In this document: positions 27,027 to 36,047 of the stretch, in pieces
Position numbering within the stretch: the stretch's first letter is position 1
Layout of the letters: each line of letters opens with the position of its first letter
Source: Streptomyces sp. NBC_00513
GTDB lineage: Bacteria; Actinomycetota; Actinomycetes; Streptomycetales; Streptomycetaceae
DNA length: 64,000 bases
Reading direction: 5' to 3'
Assembly: GCF_041431415.1 (NCBI RefSeq)
Contig: NZ_CP107845.1
Location: forward strand, 1,240,001 to 1,304,000
The notes under the pieces: generated by a model
Told to the model about the DNA's origin: nothing
What the model saw: the letters and a program-made list of their open reading frames with translations, nothing else
Database searches by the model: none
Made by a program: the position numbers and the translations under genes

Positions 27027-27935
27027 GTGCCGAGTCTGCGCAGCAAGGCGTTGTCGGTGGCGCTGATCGCGGTGGGGCGTCGAAGACGGTACGCCGGTGC
27101 CGAGGCCGTGCGGGCCCGGGTGGCGGAGTCCGCCAGGAGGCCCGCGTCGCATCTGCCGCCGCGTTCACTGGGCCGGGTCGCGGAGGTCTCGCGGGCCTTC
27201 GTCGGGGCCTGGCCGGTGTACGACGTGTCGCCGCGGGGCGTCGAGCCCGCGGCGCGGGTGTTGTACGTGCACGGTGGCGCCTACGTGGGCGAGTTGCTCC
27301 GGCCCCACTGGTCGTTGGTCCGCACCCTGGTCACGCGGGCGAGGGCCCGGGTGGTCGTGCCGGCGTACATCCTGGCCCCGCGCGGGACCGCCGACCGGAC
27401 CGTTCCGGTGGCCGCCGACCTGCTCAGCGGGTTGATCGAGAGCGGCGGTGAGGGCGGGACGGTGCTGATCGGGGACTGTGCGGGCGCCGGGATCGCCCTG
27501 GCCGCCGCGCAGCGCCTGCGGGAGCGCACGGGGGCGCAGCCGTCCCGGATCGTCCTGGTCTCGCCCTGGCTGGACCTGAGCGTGAGCCATCCCGGTCAGG
27601 CGGCCGCGGAGCCGGGCGATCCGCTGCTGAGGCGGGCGGGGCTGATCGAGGCCGGGCGCCTGTACGCCGGTACGCTCGCCGCCGACGATCCGAGGGTCAG
27701 CCCGCTGCGCGGCGACCTCGCGGGGCTGGCACCGCTGACGGTGTTCACCGGGACCCGGGACCTGCTGGGCACCGACAGCCACGAGTTGCTCCGTCGGGCG
27801 CGGGACGCCGGCGTCGAGGTGGAGTTCCACGAGGCCGCGGGCCAGTCGCACGGCTACACCTTCCAACCGGTGCCGGAGGGCAGGGCCGCCCGCGAGCGGA
27901 TCGTGGCGCTGACCCGGGCGGTCGCCACGCGGTGA
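27027..27935 (+). CDS. HSL-type alpha/beta hydrolase with Cys in place of the nucleophile Ser
   Basis: The 302-residue protein has the hormone-sensitive-lipase signature LYVHGGAYVGELLRP (oxyanion HGGA). The nucleophile elbow reads IGDCAGAGIALAAAQ, with Cys151 where esterases have Ser (usually GDSAGG). The acid and base are in GTRDLLGTDS and GQSHGYTF, so a Cys-Asp-His triad is predicted. The family hydrolyses short-chain or alkyl esters. The GTG at 27027 follows a GGAGG run; an ATG at 26970 is the alternative. It is divergent from tdh. Confidence 0.85.
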   Translation: MPSLRSKALSVALIAVGRRRRYAGAEAVRARVAESARRPASHLPPRSLGRVAEVSRAFVGAWPVYDVSPRGVEPAARVLYVHGGAYVGELLRPHWSLVRTLVTRARARVVVPAYILAPRGTADRTVPVAADLLSGLIESGGEGGTVLIGDCAGAGIALAAAQRLRERTGAQPSRIVLVSPWLDLSVSHPGQAAAEPGDPLLRRAGLIEAGRLYAGTLAADDPRVSPLRGDLAGLAPLTVFTGTRDLLGTDSHELLRRARDAGVEVEFHEAAGQSHGYTFQPVPEGRAARERIVALTRAVATR

Positions 27936-28004
27936 CGTGCCGGGCGGTGGGGGCGTACGGGGCGCGGGAGACGCCCGGGGCAGGTCTCGCACCGCCGGAC
28001 GCCC

Positions 28005-28721
28005 TCAGGCCACGCAGGTCATCAGCGAGCTGACCGGCCTGGCCCGGTACGACGCCCAGAAGGCCTCGTCGCGCTCGGCGCAGGGGGGTGGGGTCCGCGC
28101 CGGCTGCCATCCCGCGGTGGTGAACCCGGCCTCGACGGCCGCCTCCGCGAAGTCGGCGTGCGCCCACTCGCGGAACTCGACGTGCACCGGGGGCTCGGTG
28201 AGGAACTGGGCCCGCACCAGGGGCGCGTCCCCGTCGGGGTCGCGTGCCAGGACGCGGAGCCCGAACGGGGACCAGTCCACGCGCGGGAAGGCCCCGGCGT
28301 TCGGGACGATGGCCAGCAGCCGGCCGCCGGGCCGCAGGTTGGCTCGGATGGACCGGAACATGGAGTGCAGGGCGTGCCGGTCGGGTGCGTGGTTGAACAG
28401 GTAGAGGGCCGTGGCCAGGTCGAAGGGGCCCAACTGCGGCATCGCGGCGGTTTCGGCGACGACGTACTCGATGGGCCCGGCCGGGCCGTCGTGGCGGGTC
28501 TCGCGGGCCCGTCGGATGCGTTCCGGGCAGTTGTCCACGCCCACGGTCCGCCGGGCCCCGCCGCTCGCGAGGAGTCGGGTGGTGCCGCCGTGTCCGCAGG
28601 CGAGGTCGAGGGTGTCGAGCCCGTGGACCCCGCCGAGGGCGTCCAGGGCGGTGCGCAGGGTGAAGGCGTCGGCCGCCGAGAAGGCGGTGGGGGGTGTCGG
28701 GCTGTCGTCCTGCTGTCGCAT
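28005..28721 (-). CDS. Class I SAM-dependent methyltransferase
   Basis: This 238-residue cytosolic protein has motif I TLDLACGHGGTTRLLA near residue 40, the acidic ribose-binding VGVDNCPERI, motif IV FDLATALYLFNHA and post-motif LRPGGRLLAIVPN. The Rossmann fold is therefore complete. The substrate is unknown; close relatives are annotated only as toxin- or small-molecule methyltransferases. It is convergent with the hydrolase gene and stands alone. Confidence 0.88.
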   Translation of the reverse strand: MRQQDDSPTPPTAFSAADAFTLRTALDALGGVHGLDTLDLACGHGGTTRLLASGGARRTVGVDNCPERIRRARETRHDGPAGPIEYVVAETAAMPQLGPFDLATALYLFNHAPDRHALHSMFRSIRANLRPGGRLLAIVPNAGAFPRVDWSPFGLRVLARDPDGDAPLVRAQFLTEPPVHVEFREWAHADFAEAAVEAGFTTAGWQPARTPPPCAERDEAFWASYRARPVSSLMTCVA

Positions 28722-28874
28722 GTCCGCAAGCCTTCCCGGAGCGGGCCGGGGAGGGATGCCGTACGCGGGTGCGTCCCTCGGACGGGGTTTCGGGTCGGTC
28801 CGTACGGCGTACGGGGCTCGACGCCACGCCCCGCCGGGGGCGGGACCGTCGAACTCCCGCTTGCGGCGGGTACG

Positions 28875-29825
28875 TCAGGCCGCCGGGCCCGGGTCGCCGG
28901 CGGCCGTCCGGGTGCCTGCCTCCCGCGAGGTGATCAGGTCGCGGGCACGGTCGCGCAGCCAGGTGTGCGCCGGGTCGGCGTCGTGGCGGGCGTGCCAGGC
29001 CATGCCGAACGGCAGCGTCGGCAGCTCCAGCGGCACGGGGAAGGTCTCCAGGCCCATCCCGTGGGCCAGCGGCGCGCCCTGCGTGGTGATCAGTCCGACC
29101 AGATCGGTGTCGCGGAGCACGAAGAGGGAGGCGGGGTAGGTGCCCATGCTGCCCCGTACCCGCCGGGTGAGGCCCTGTTCGGCGAGGGCGGCGTCCACGG
29201 GCCCCTGGAGCCGGCCCCGGCGCGAGACGATCAGGTGTTCGGCGGCGGCGAAGCGGCGTGCGGTCATCCGGCCGCGGAGCAGGGGGTGGCCCGCGCGGAC
29301 GACCCCCACCATCCGCTCGTCGGCGAGGTGTTCGACGCGGACCTCGGGGGCCCGGCTGTCGATGACGGTGAGCTCCAGGTCCGCGACGCCCTCCCGCAGT
29401 GCCGGCACGTCGACGTGGCTCTCGGAGAGGAACCGGAGCCGTACTCCCGGTGCCTCGCTCGTCACCCGGGAGAAGAGGGCCGCGCCCGACACGGCCGTGA
29501 AGGCGTCGTTCGCGAGGACGGTGAAGGTGCGGGTCAGGGTCGCCGGATCGACCTGGCCACCGGAGAGGAAGAGCGCGCGGGCCCGTTCCACGACGGCCCG
29601 CACCTCGCCGTGGACGGCGAGGGCGTGCGGGGTGGGCACCATGTTCCGTCCGGCGCGGACCAGGACCGGATCGCCGAGGGCCTTGCGGATGCGGCCGAGG
29701 GTGCGGCTCATGGCCGGCTCGGACAGGTGCAGGCGGGCCGCCGCGCGGGACACGCTCGACTCCTCCAGCAGGACGTCCAGGGCCACGAGCAGGTTCAGGT
29801 CCATCCCGGATTGCGTCACACGCAT
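28875..29825 (-). CDS. LysR-family regulator (NodD-like), divergent from an MFS exporter
   Basis: The 316-residue protein has the NodD/PcpR-type start MDLNLLVALDVLLEESSVSR followed by LHLSEPAMSRTLGRIRKALG, a winged helix-turn-helix, and a periplasmic-binding-like effector domain. I chose the ATG at 29825 (MRVTQSGMDLN) with AGGG upstream; the ATG seven codons later is also possible. The gene is divergent from the MFS transporter, a common arrangement in which the LysR protein controls the exporter and itself from the shared 139-bp region. Confidence 0.9.
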   Translation of the reverse strand: MRVTQSGMDLNLLVALDVLLEESSVSRAAARLHLSEPAMSRTLGRIRKALGDPVLVRAGRNMVPTPHALAVHGEVRAVVERARALFLSGGQVDPATLTRTFTVLANDAFTAVSGAALFSRVTSEAPGVRLRFLSESHVDVPALREGVADLELTVIDSRAPEVRVEHLADERMVGVVRAGHPLLRGRMTARRFAAAEHLIVSRRGRLQGPVDAALAEQGLTRRVRGSMGTYPASLFVLRDTDLVGLITTQGAPLAHGMGLETFPVPLELPTLPFGMAWHARHDADPAHTWLRDRARDLITSREAGTRTAAGDPGPAA

Positions 29826-29964
29826 CGATCCCTTGCACACATTGCACTGGAAAGCAGGTCACGCCCAGCCTACGGTGAGCGGGGCGGCCGATCCGGCCCC
29901 CCTTCAGGGCGGCCGGACCGCCCGAGCAGCACCCACCCCGCACCGACCGACTCCAGGAGGAGCC

Positions 29965-31389
29965 GTGCTCCGCCATGCCCAGAAACCGTCCCGGGCCGCA
30001 GCCGCCCCCGCCCTCACCCGCCCCGCCCTGCTCGTCCTGTGCGCCTGTGTGCTCGTCGCCCAGGGCATGGTCGCCGCCGTGAACCTGCTGATCCCGCAGC
30101 TCGCCGCCTCCGCCCTGCGCCCGACCCCCGACCAACTGCTGTGGGCGGTGGACGCGTACGTCATCGTCTTCGCGGCGCTGCTGATCCCGGCGGGAGCCCT
30201 CGGCGACCGCCACGGCCGCAAGGGGGCCCTGCTCGCCGGACTCGGCCTGTTCGCCGCCGGCGGGGCGCTGAGCGCGCTCGCGGGGGATCCGGCCGTACTG
30301 ATCGCCGGGCGCGGTCTGTGCGGGGCGGGCGCGGCGCTGATCATGCCGGCCACCATGTCGGTCCTGGTGCACCTGAGCCCGCCCGAGCAGCGTGGCCGGG
30401 CCCTGGCCACCTGGACGCTGTCCGCGGGCCTCGGGGGCCTGGCGGGCAACGTCGGAGGTGGTCTCGCGGGCGAGTTCCTGACCTGGCGGGCCCTGTTCTG
30501 GGCCGTGGTCCCGCTCGCCGCGCTGCTCGCGCTCGCGGTGGCCCGCACGGTCCCGCGCACGCCCTCCCGTCCGGACGCGTCCGTCGACCCCGTCGGGGCG
30601 CTGCTGCTGGCCGGGGCCCTGTTCGGGGTGGTCTACGGGATCATCGAGGGGCCCGGGCACGGGTGGGCGTCGGCGCGGGTCCTGTCGGCGTTCGGTGCGG
30701 GGGCGGGGCTGCTGGCGGCCTTCACCGGGCACGCGTTGCGCGGCGCGCACCCGCTGCTGGACCCGCGGATCTTCGCGTCGCGCAAGCTGCGGGCCGGGAC
30801 GCTGGGGATCGGGGCGGCGTTCTTCGGGCTGTTCGCGCTGTTCTTCGTGAACGCCCAGTACCTCCAGTACGCGAAGGGCTTCTCCCCCGCCGTCACCGGC
30901 CTGGCGATCGTCCCGCTGACCGTGGGCATGGCGCTGGTCCCCCGGCTGGGTGCGCGACTCCAGGAGCGCACCGGGCCCCGGCTGCCGGTCGGCGTCGGGT
31001 TGGGCCTGATCGGGGCGGGGCTGCTGCTGGTGTCCACCGCCGACGCGGACACCCCGTACGCCGTGTACGCGCTCCACCTGCTGGTGCTGTCGGTCGGTAC
31101 GGGGTTGTGCGCGCCCTCGCTGACCCTGACGGTGGTCGCGGAGCTGCCCGCGCACCAGGCCGGGCTGGGGTCCGGTCTGAACACGGCGGCCCGGGAGATC
31201 GGCGCGGCCCTGGGCGTGGCGGTGGTGGGCTCCGTGTCGGCCTCCCGTTTCCACGGCGATCCGCGCGACCCCGCGCAGGTGGTCGCCTTCACCGAGGCCA
31301 TGGGTGTCGCGCTGCGGACCGTGTCCGTGGTCCTGCTGATCGCGGCGGTCGCGGTGGTGGCCGGGTACCGGGAGCGGACGCGCGGATGA
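29965..31389 (+). CDS. MFS transporter, DHA2 drug-efflux type
   Basis: The 474-residue integral membrane protein has the loop 2-3 motif GALGDRHGRKGALLAG, motif B-like IAGRGLCGAGAALIMPATMS, and the antiporter motif-C region TWTLSAGLGGLAGNVGGGLA. About 13-14 hydrophobic spans follow, as in the EmrB/QacA group that exports drugs by proton antiport. The GTG at 29965 has an excellent CCAGGAGGAG site. The divergent LysR regulator suggests substrate induction. Confidence 0.92.
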   Translation: MLRHAQKPSRAAAAPALTRPALLVLCACVLVAQGMVAAVNLLIPQLAASALRPTPDQLLWAVDAYVIVFAALLIPAGALGDRHGRKGALLAGLGLFAAGGALSALAGDPAVLIAGRGLCGAGAALIMPATMSVLVHLSPPEQRGRALATWTLSAGLGGLAGNVGGGLAGEFLTWRALFWAVVPLAALLALAVARTVPRTPSRPDASVDPVGALLLAGALFGVVYGIIEGPGHGWASARVLSAFGAGAGLLAAFTGHALRGAHPLLDPRIFASRKLRAGTLGIGAAFFGLFALFFVNAQYLQYAKGFSPAVTGLAIVPLTVGMALVPRLGARLQERTGPRLPVGVGLGLIGAGLLLVSTADADTPYAVYALHLLVLSVGTGLCAPSLTLTVVAELPAHQAGLGSGLNTAAREIGAALGVAVVGSVSASRFHGDPRDPAQVVAFTEAMGVALRTVSVVLLIAAVAVVAGYRERTRG

Positions 31390-31438
31390 CCCCGCCGACG
31401 GGTGTGCGGGGGCGCGGGCGCGGGCGCATGCTGGCTGT

Positions 31439-33577
31439 GTGACGGCCGGACCGGACAGTGGCACCCCCGCCACCGACGCCACGGCCCGGGTGCTCGCGCG
31501 GGCGGCCGTGAAGGCCATGGAGGCCGTCGGTGGGTACGCGGGTGGTGTCTACCTGCGCTCCGGCACGGAGGGCAGGCTGCGCATGGCGGCGGTCAGCGGG
31601 CTGCCCGTGCGGTTGTTCCGGCCGTGGTGGCGGATGCACGTGAACCGGCCGTACCCGGTCGCGGAGGCCTACCGGTCCGGGCAGGCCGTCCACCTGTTTG
31701 ACGCCGAGTCGGCGATGCGGCGCTTCCCCCAGCTGATGGCCGGGCTGCCGTACCCCTTCGCCTCGCTGTACGAGCCGGTGACCACCGGCGACGGCGAGCG
31801 GTTCGGGGTGTTGCTGGTGCTGCGCCCGGCGACCCCCGGCGTGCCGGTCGACGCCGCCGATCGGAGGCGACTGCGGCAGACCGCGGACCGGCTCGCGAAG
31901 GAACTGGCCGCGCTCGCGGCGACCGGTGCACGGGTGGTGTGGGACGACGATCCCGTGTCCGTGCCGGGGCCCTCGGCGACCGACGACGCCCGGGAGGCCC
32001 TGGACCGGCTCACCCAGGCGGTGCTCTCGACGGACCGACAGGGCCGGATCGTCACCTTCAACCCGGCCGCCCGGACCATGCTCGGCATCGACGACGCCTC
32101 GCACGGGAAGGTGCTGTGGGAGGCCCTCCCCTGGCTCGGGCATCCGGCGTACGAGGACCACTTCCGGGCCGTGTTCCTGGCCTCGGACCCCGTGTACTTC
32201 CCGGCACGGCGCGGCCCCCATCCGTCCGGGGAGTGGCTCGCGGTCGGACTCCATCCCGGGCTCGGCGGGGTGACCGTGACGATCGGCGCCGCGGAACCGC
32301 CCGCCTACGCGCCCGGGTCCGTACAGCACCCCGGCGCCGGCCTGGCCGGTTCTCCCGCCGACCGGGCGTCCGCGCTGTACCGGCCGGTCGCCCTGGCCAT
32401 CGCGCTGACCGAGGCGATGACGGCCCGACAGGTCTCGGCGGTGGTCACCGAGGAGTTGCTGCCGGCCTTCGGCGGACGCCAGTTGGCGATCTACCTGCTC
32501 AACGAACGCCATCTGCACCTGGCTTGGGAGACCGGGTTCCCCCAGGGGTTCCTGGACCGGTTCGACGGGGTCGGGCTGGACGTGCGGCTGCCGGGCGTGG
32601 AGACGCTTACCACGGGTCGGCCGATGTTCTTCGAGTCCATGCAGCACTTGGCCGCCGCGTACCCGGGGATCCCGCTGGACGCCGACGTGGGTGCCCGCGC
32701 CTTCCTCCCCCTCATCGCCTCCGGTCGGCCGGTGGGCTCCTGCATCCTCGGCTTCGACGTGCCGCGCGGTTTCAGCCCGGAGGAGCGCACGGTGCTCACG
32801 GCACTGGCCGGGTTGATCGCCCAGGCCCTGGAGCGGGCCCGGCGTTACGACAGCGAGACGACGCTGGCCCGCGGACTCCAGGCGGCGCTGCTGCCGCACC
32901 GGCTGCCGGTGCGCGACCACGTGGTGACGGTCGGCCGGTACCTGCCCGGCACCGCGGGCATGGACGTCGGCGGCGACTGGTACGACGTCGTCGAGACGGG
33001 CCCGGACATGCTGGCCCTGGTCATCGGCGACGTACAGGGCCACGGGGTGGCCGCCGCCGCGACCATGGGTCAACTGCGCAGCGCGGTGCGGGCCTTCGCG
33101 TTGAGCGGCAATGACCCCGAACAGGTGATGCGGGGCACCAACCGGCTGCTGATCGACCTCGACCCGGGCCAGTTCGCCAGTTGCTGTTACGTGTTGATCG
33201 ACCTGGCCTCGGGCCGGGCCCGCGCCGTCCGGGCGGGCCACCCGCAGCCGCTGCTGCGCGAACCCGACGGCCACACCTCGGTGTTGGACCTGCCGGGCGG
33301 GGTGGTGCTCGGCATCGACGCGGACGCCGGCTATCCGGTGGCGGAACTGCGGCTCGCGGCGGGCTCGGTGCTGGCCCTGTACACCGACGGGCTGGTGGAG
33401 CGGCCCGGCATCGACATCGACGTGGGCGTGGAGCGGCTGCGGCTCGCGCTGGCCGGCGGCCGGCCGTCCCCGCTGACGGACATGGCCGACCGGCTGGTCC
33501 ACGAGGTCGGGAACACCGACGACCGGCCCGACGACATCGCCCTGCTGCTGGCGTCCCGCACGGAGCCGCCCCGCTAG
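31439..33577 (+). CDS. GAF-PAS-GAF-PP2C (SpoIIE/RsbU) phosphatase
   Basis: The 712-residue protein has a GAF-like domain (about 20-155), a PAS domain (about 180-280, VLSTDRQGRIVTFNPAARTM), a second GAF (about 310-465) and a C-terminal PP2C phosphatase (about 490-705). The metal-binding motifs MDVGGDWYDVV, LVIGDVQGHGVAAAATMGQL, ALYTDGLVERPG and DDRPDDIALLLA are present. It should dephosphorylate anti-anti-sigma proteins on a sensed signal. No partner is adjacent. The GTG at 31439 begins 49 bp after the MFS gene, so read-through is possible. Confidence 0.92.
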   Translation: MTAGPDSGTPATDATARVLARAAVKAMEAVGGYAGGVYLRSGTEGRLRMAAVSGLPVRLFRPWWRMHVNRPYPVAEAYRSGQAVHLFDAESAMRRFPQLMAGLPYPFASLYEPVTTGDGERFGVLLVLRPATPGVPVDAADRRRLRQTADRLAKELAALAATGARVVWDDDPVSVPGPSATDDAREALDRLTQAVLSTDRQGRIVTFNPAARTMLGIDDASHGKVLWEALPWLGHPAYEDHFRAVFLASDPVYFPARRGPHPSGEWLAVGLHPGLGGVTVTIGAAEPPAYAPGSVQHPGAGLAGSPADRASALYRPVALAIALTEAMTARQVSAVVTEELLPAFGGRQLAIYLLNERHLHLAWETGFPQGFLDRFDGVGLDVRLPGVETLTTGRPMFFESMQHLAAAYPGIPLDADVGARAFLPLIASGRPVGSCILGFDVPRGFSPEERTVLTALAGLIAQALERARRYDSETTLARGLQAALLPHRLPVRDHVVTVGRYLPGTAGMDVGGDWYDVVETGPDMLALVIGDVQGHGVAAAATMGQLRSAVRAFALSGNDPEQVMRGTNRLLIDLDPGQFASCCYVLIDLASGRARAVRAGHPQPLLREPDGHTSVLDLPGGVVLGIDADAGYPVAELRLAAGSVLALYTDGLVERPGIDIDVGVERLRLALAGGRPSPLTDMADRLVHEVGNTDDRPDDIALLLASRTEPPR

Positions 33578-33600
33578 ATCCTGTCGTCGGGGGCCGGGGC

Positions 33601-33993
33601 TCAGGTGCGCAGAGGGCCGGTGGCCGCGAGGGTGAAGGAGTGCCCGGCCGGGTCGCTGAAGAGCCGGGCGTCGCGCGGGCCGTCCTCCACGTCCACGTCC
33701 AGGGGCCGGGCTCCGAGCGACACCGCCTCCCGCTCGGCCTCGTCCAGGTCCTCGGCGGCGACCTGGATCCGCAGGTGTGCCTGTTGGGAGTCCTCGGGGC
33801 GCGGCCAACTCGGCGGCGCGTGACCGAGGTCCCTGCGGATGGCCAGGTGCACGCCGGGGCCTCCGACGACCTCGACCATGTCCAGGCCCACCCCGGCCCG
33901 CACCTCGGCTCCGAGGAGATCGGCGTAGAAGTGCGCCAGGCCTTCCGGCTCGGCGCAGTCCAGTACGAGAACGCTCGTCTTCTTGACCGTCAT
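33601..33993 (-). CDS. VOC-family (glyoxalase/dioxygenase-like) protein
   Basis: The 130-residue protein has one VOC repeat pair: VLVLDCAEPEGLAHFYADLL at the N-terminus, HLAIRRD near the middle, AHLRIQVAAEDLDEAE and the C-terminal DPAGHSFTLA. The metal-ligand positions are partly replaced, as in many small actinomycete VOC proteins whose substrates are unknown. It is convergent with the phosphatase gene, 23 bp away. Confidence 0.85.
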   Translation of the reverse strand: MTVKKTSVLVLDCAEPEGLAHFYADLLGAEVRAGVGLDMVEVVGGPGVHLAIRRDLGHAPPSWPRPEDSQQAHLRIQVAAEDLDEAEREAVSLGARPLDVDVEDGPRDARLFSDPAGHSFTLAATGPLRT

Positions 33994-34174
33994 GGGCCGC
34001 GCTTACCCGCAGTAGCCTCCCGTACGCGGGGCTCGGAGCCGTTCTGGTCCCGGATCGGCAAAGCGGAGGAAAATTCGCGACGATCATCCTGCGGTTCCCG
34101 CACCGCTCGTTCGTTCAACGTTTACGCGGCCTTAACACCGTATCGGAGGCCGGGAGCGGGCGCGTGACGATGGA

Positions 34175-34206
34175 ATCCGCAGGTGAACAGCTCTTGACCT
34201 GCGGAT
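34175..34206. promoter_or_regulatory. Perfect inverted repeat, probable operator of the permease gene
   Basis: Arms ATCCGCAGGT (34175-34184) and ACCTGCGGAT (34197-34206) are perfectly complementary around a 12-nt spacer. A -35-like TTGACC (34194-34199) is embedded in the right half, with a possible -10 TTGCAT about 17 bp downstream. This makes an operator overlapping the promoter plausible. The rest of the 330-bp gap (33994-34323) shows nothing else I recognise. Confidence 0.5.
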
Positions 34207-34323
34207 CTCGCAGGGATTGCATGACGGCCCGGGAGCCACCGAACCACCTTGCTCACCACCGCCTCGGAGGCGATACCGCTCCCGCGCTCACTCACCGCAT
34301 CTGCCGATCGGAACACCGCACCG

Positions 34324-35730
34324 ATGTCTGACACGATCAGCGCACCCCAGGCCCTCGCCCCCGCCACCGGGCCCGTCCCCCAGAAGCTCAAGCGTTCCAT
34401 CGGCGTCGTCGGCGGAACCCTGCTCACCCTCTCGTGCGTGACGCCCGCCTCGACGCTCTTCGTCGTCGTGCCCGACCTGTTCGCCGACCTCGGCACCTGG
34501 GCCGCCCTGACCATCGCCATCGGCTCGCTGCTCTGCGTCGGCGTGGCGTTCTGCTACTCGGAACTGGGCACCCTCATCCCCAGCGCCGGTGGCGAGTACG
34601 CGATGGTGTCCACCCTGGCGGGCCGGCTCGCCGGGTGGCTCGTGTTCGTGTTGTCCCTGCTCGTGGTGATGATCGTGCCGCCCGTGATCGCGATGGGCAC
34701 GGCGGACTACCTCGCACCGGTGATCGACGTGCCGGCACCGGTCGCGGGCGCCGGCGTGATGCTGCTCGCCACCCTCGCCGGTCTGCTCGACCTCCGGGCC
34801 AACGCCTGGATCACCGGCATCTTCCTGGTCCTCGAAGTGATCGCCGCCGCACTGGTGGCCGTACTCGGCTTCGCCCACAGCGAGCGCGGCGCCGACGTGC
34901 TGGTGCACGGCGCCGTCGCCACCGACAACGGGGGCACCTCCCCCGTCACCGCGATGATGGTGGTCTCGGGGCTGGCCATCGCCCTCTTCATCACCCAGGG
35001 CTTCTCCACGGCCGTCTACCTGTCGGAGGAGTTGGAGAACCCGCGCCGCAACGTCCCGCGGACCGTGCTCGCCACCCTCGCCATCTCCACCGCCGTCATC
35101 CTGATCCCGGTCATCGCCATCACCATGGGCGCCCCCGACCTGGCCGTGCTGACCTCCGGGGACATCGGCTCGATGGTCACGGCCTGGTCCAACTCGGCCG
35201 TCGGCACCTTCGTGAGCCTCTGCGTCGCCCTCGCGATCGTCAACGCGGGCATCGTGATGGTCATCCAGAACTCCCGGGTGCTCTTCGCCTCCGCCCGCGA
35301 CAAGGCCTGGCCCGAGCCGGTCAACAACGCCCTGTCGCGGCTCGGCCGCTTCGGCTCCCCGTGGGTGGCCACGCTGCTGGTCGGCGTTCCGGGCGCGGCC
35401 ATGTGCTTCGTCAACCTCGACACCCTCTACGGGGTCACCGGCGTCTCGGTCACCGGCATGTACCTGCTGGTCGCGGTCGCCGCGCTGTACAGCCGCCGCG
35501 GGACGCACGGGGCGTCGGCGGCCTGGCGGATGCCGCTGTGGCCGGCCGTGCCGGTGGTGCTGATCGCCGTGTTCGCGTACATCCTGACGCAGCAGGAGAC
35601 GCGGTACCTGCTGTGGACGGGCGGGATCACCGCCGTCGCCACGCTGTACTGGGCGCTGTACCTGCGCCCGCGCCAGGACAGCCGTTGGCTGGTCAGCATC
35701 CCCGATGACGGCGAGGAGGCCGCCGCCTGA
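34324..35730 (+). CDS. APC-family amino-acid permease
   Basis: The 468-residue membrane protein has about 12 helices. It shows the APC first-helix start KLKRSIGVVGGTLLTLSCVT, ELGTLIPSAGGEYAMVSTLA, the helix-6 region FITQGFSTAVYLSEELENPR, and the family segment VIQNSRVLFASARDKAWPEP. It imports or exchanges amino acids or amines by proton or cation coupling; the substrate is not evident. I chose the ATG at 34324 because the upstream frame to 34249 is poorly charged for a leader, but no clear ribosome site separates them. A strong terminator follows. Confidence 0.9.
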   Translation: MSDTISAPQALAPATGPVPQKLKRSIGVVGGTLLTLSCVTPASTLFVVVPDLFADLGTWAALTIAIGSLLCVGVAFCYSELGTLIPSAGGEYAMVSTLAGRLAGWLVFVLSLLVVMIVPPVIAMGTADYLAPVIDVPAPVAGAGVMLLATLAGLLDLRANAWITGIFLVLEVIAAALVAVLGFAHSERGADVLVHGAVATDNGGTSPVTAMMVVSGLAIALFITQGFSTAVYLSEELENPRRNVPRTVLATLAISTAVILIPVIAITMGAPDLAVLTSGDIGSMVTAWSNSAVGTFVSLCVALAIVNAGIVMVIQNSRVLFASARDKAWPEPVNNALSRLGRFGSPWVATLLVGVPGAAMCFVNLDTLYGVTGVSVTGMYLLVAVAALYSRRGTHGASAAWRMPLWPAVPVVLIAVFAYILTQQETRYLLWTGGITAVATLYWALYLRPRQDSRWLVSIPDDGEEAAA

Positions 35731-35759
35731 GGGCGACGCCACCGCCGCCCGCGCACCTC

Positions 35760-35803
35760 ACGACGAAGCCGACCCGGCCTGCGCGCCGGGTCGGCTTCGT
35801 CGT
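35760..35803. terminator. Strong terminator after the amino-acid permease
   Basis: An 18-bp perfect stem (35760-35777 with 35786-35803) and an 8-nt loop lie 30 bp after the permease stop. The stem is long and unbroken, as in streptomycete terminators that lack a U-tract. It separates the permease from the sulfur genes. Confidence 0.8.
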
Positions 35804-35865
35804 ATCCACATTGCGGGCGTGTTGCGAGCGTCGCGGGGCGCCGGCGCGCACGCGTCCGGGGTGTC

Positions 35866-35871
35866 TATGAT
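35866..35871 (+). promoter_or_regulatory. -10 element for the rhodanese leader transcript
   Basis: TATGAT ends 7 bp before the ATG at 35879, so a transcript starting at the usual distance would begin at or next to that ATG, that is, leaderless. No clear -35 hexamer is present. Confidence 0.45.
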
Positions 35872-35878
35872 CCGCGGC

Positions 35879-35926
35879 ATGGCCGTCACGCCGCGCGTTC
35901 TGCCGCGCCCCTGTTGTCGACGCTGA
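35879..35926 (+). CDS. Short polycysteine leader peptide upstream of rhodanese
   Basis: The 15-residue peptide MAVTPRVLPRPCCRR ends 121 bp before the rhodanese start and contains adjacent Cys codons just before the stop. Cysteine-rich leader peptides upstream of sulfur genes act as cysteine-sensing attenuators in actinobacteria. Here ribosomes short of Cys-tRNA would stall at the Cys-Cys pair. A TATGAT -10 seven bases upstream suggests leaderless translation; an in-frame ATG at 35867 would add four residues. Too short for homology proof, so the call rests on position and composition. Confidence 0.55.
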   Translation: MAVTPRVLPRPCCRR

Positions 35927-36047
35927 CGCCTGCCCGCACGCCCCCACACGCCCCGCCGCGCCTTCGCCCGTGCCCGGGGGCACCCACCGCGGTACCTCCG
36001 AGCCGATCTCGTTCCCGCGCCGTTCCCTTCCGAGGAGCACGTCCGCC

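Noticed and set aside
27745-31518. A 1257-codon open frame on the minus strand
   Set aside because: It runs antisense through the MFS gene and in another frame through the methyltransferase and LysR genes, with a low-complexity Arg/Pro/Gly product.
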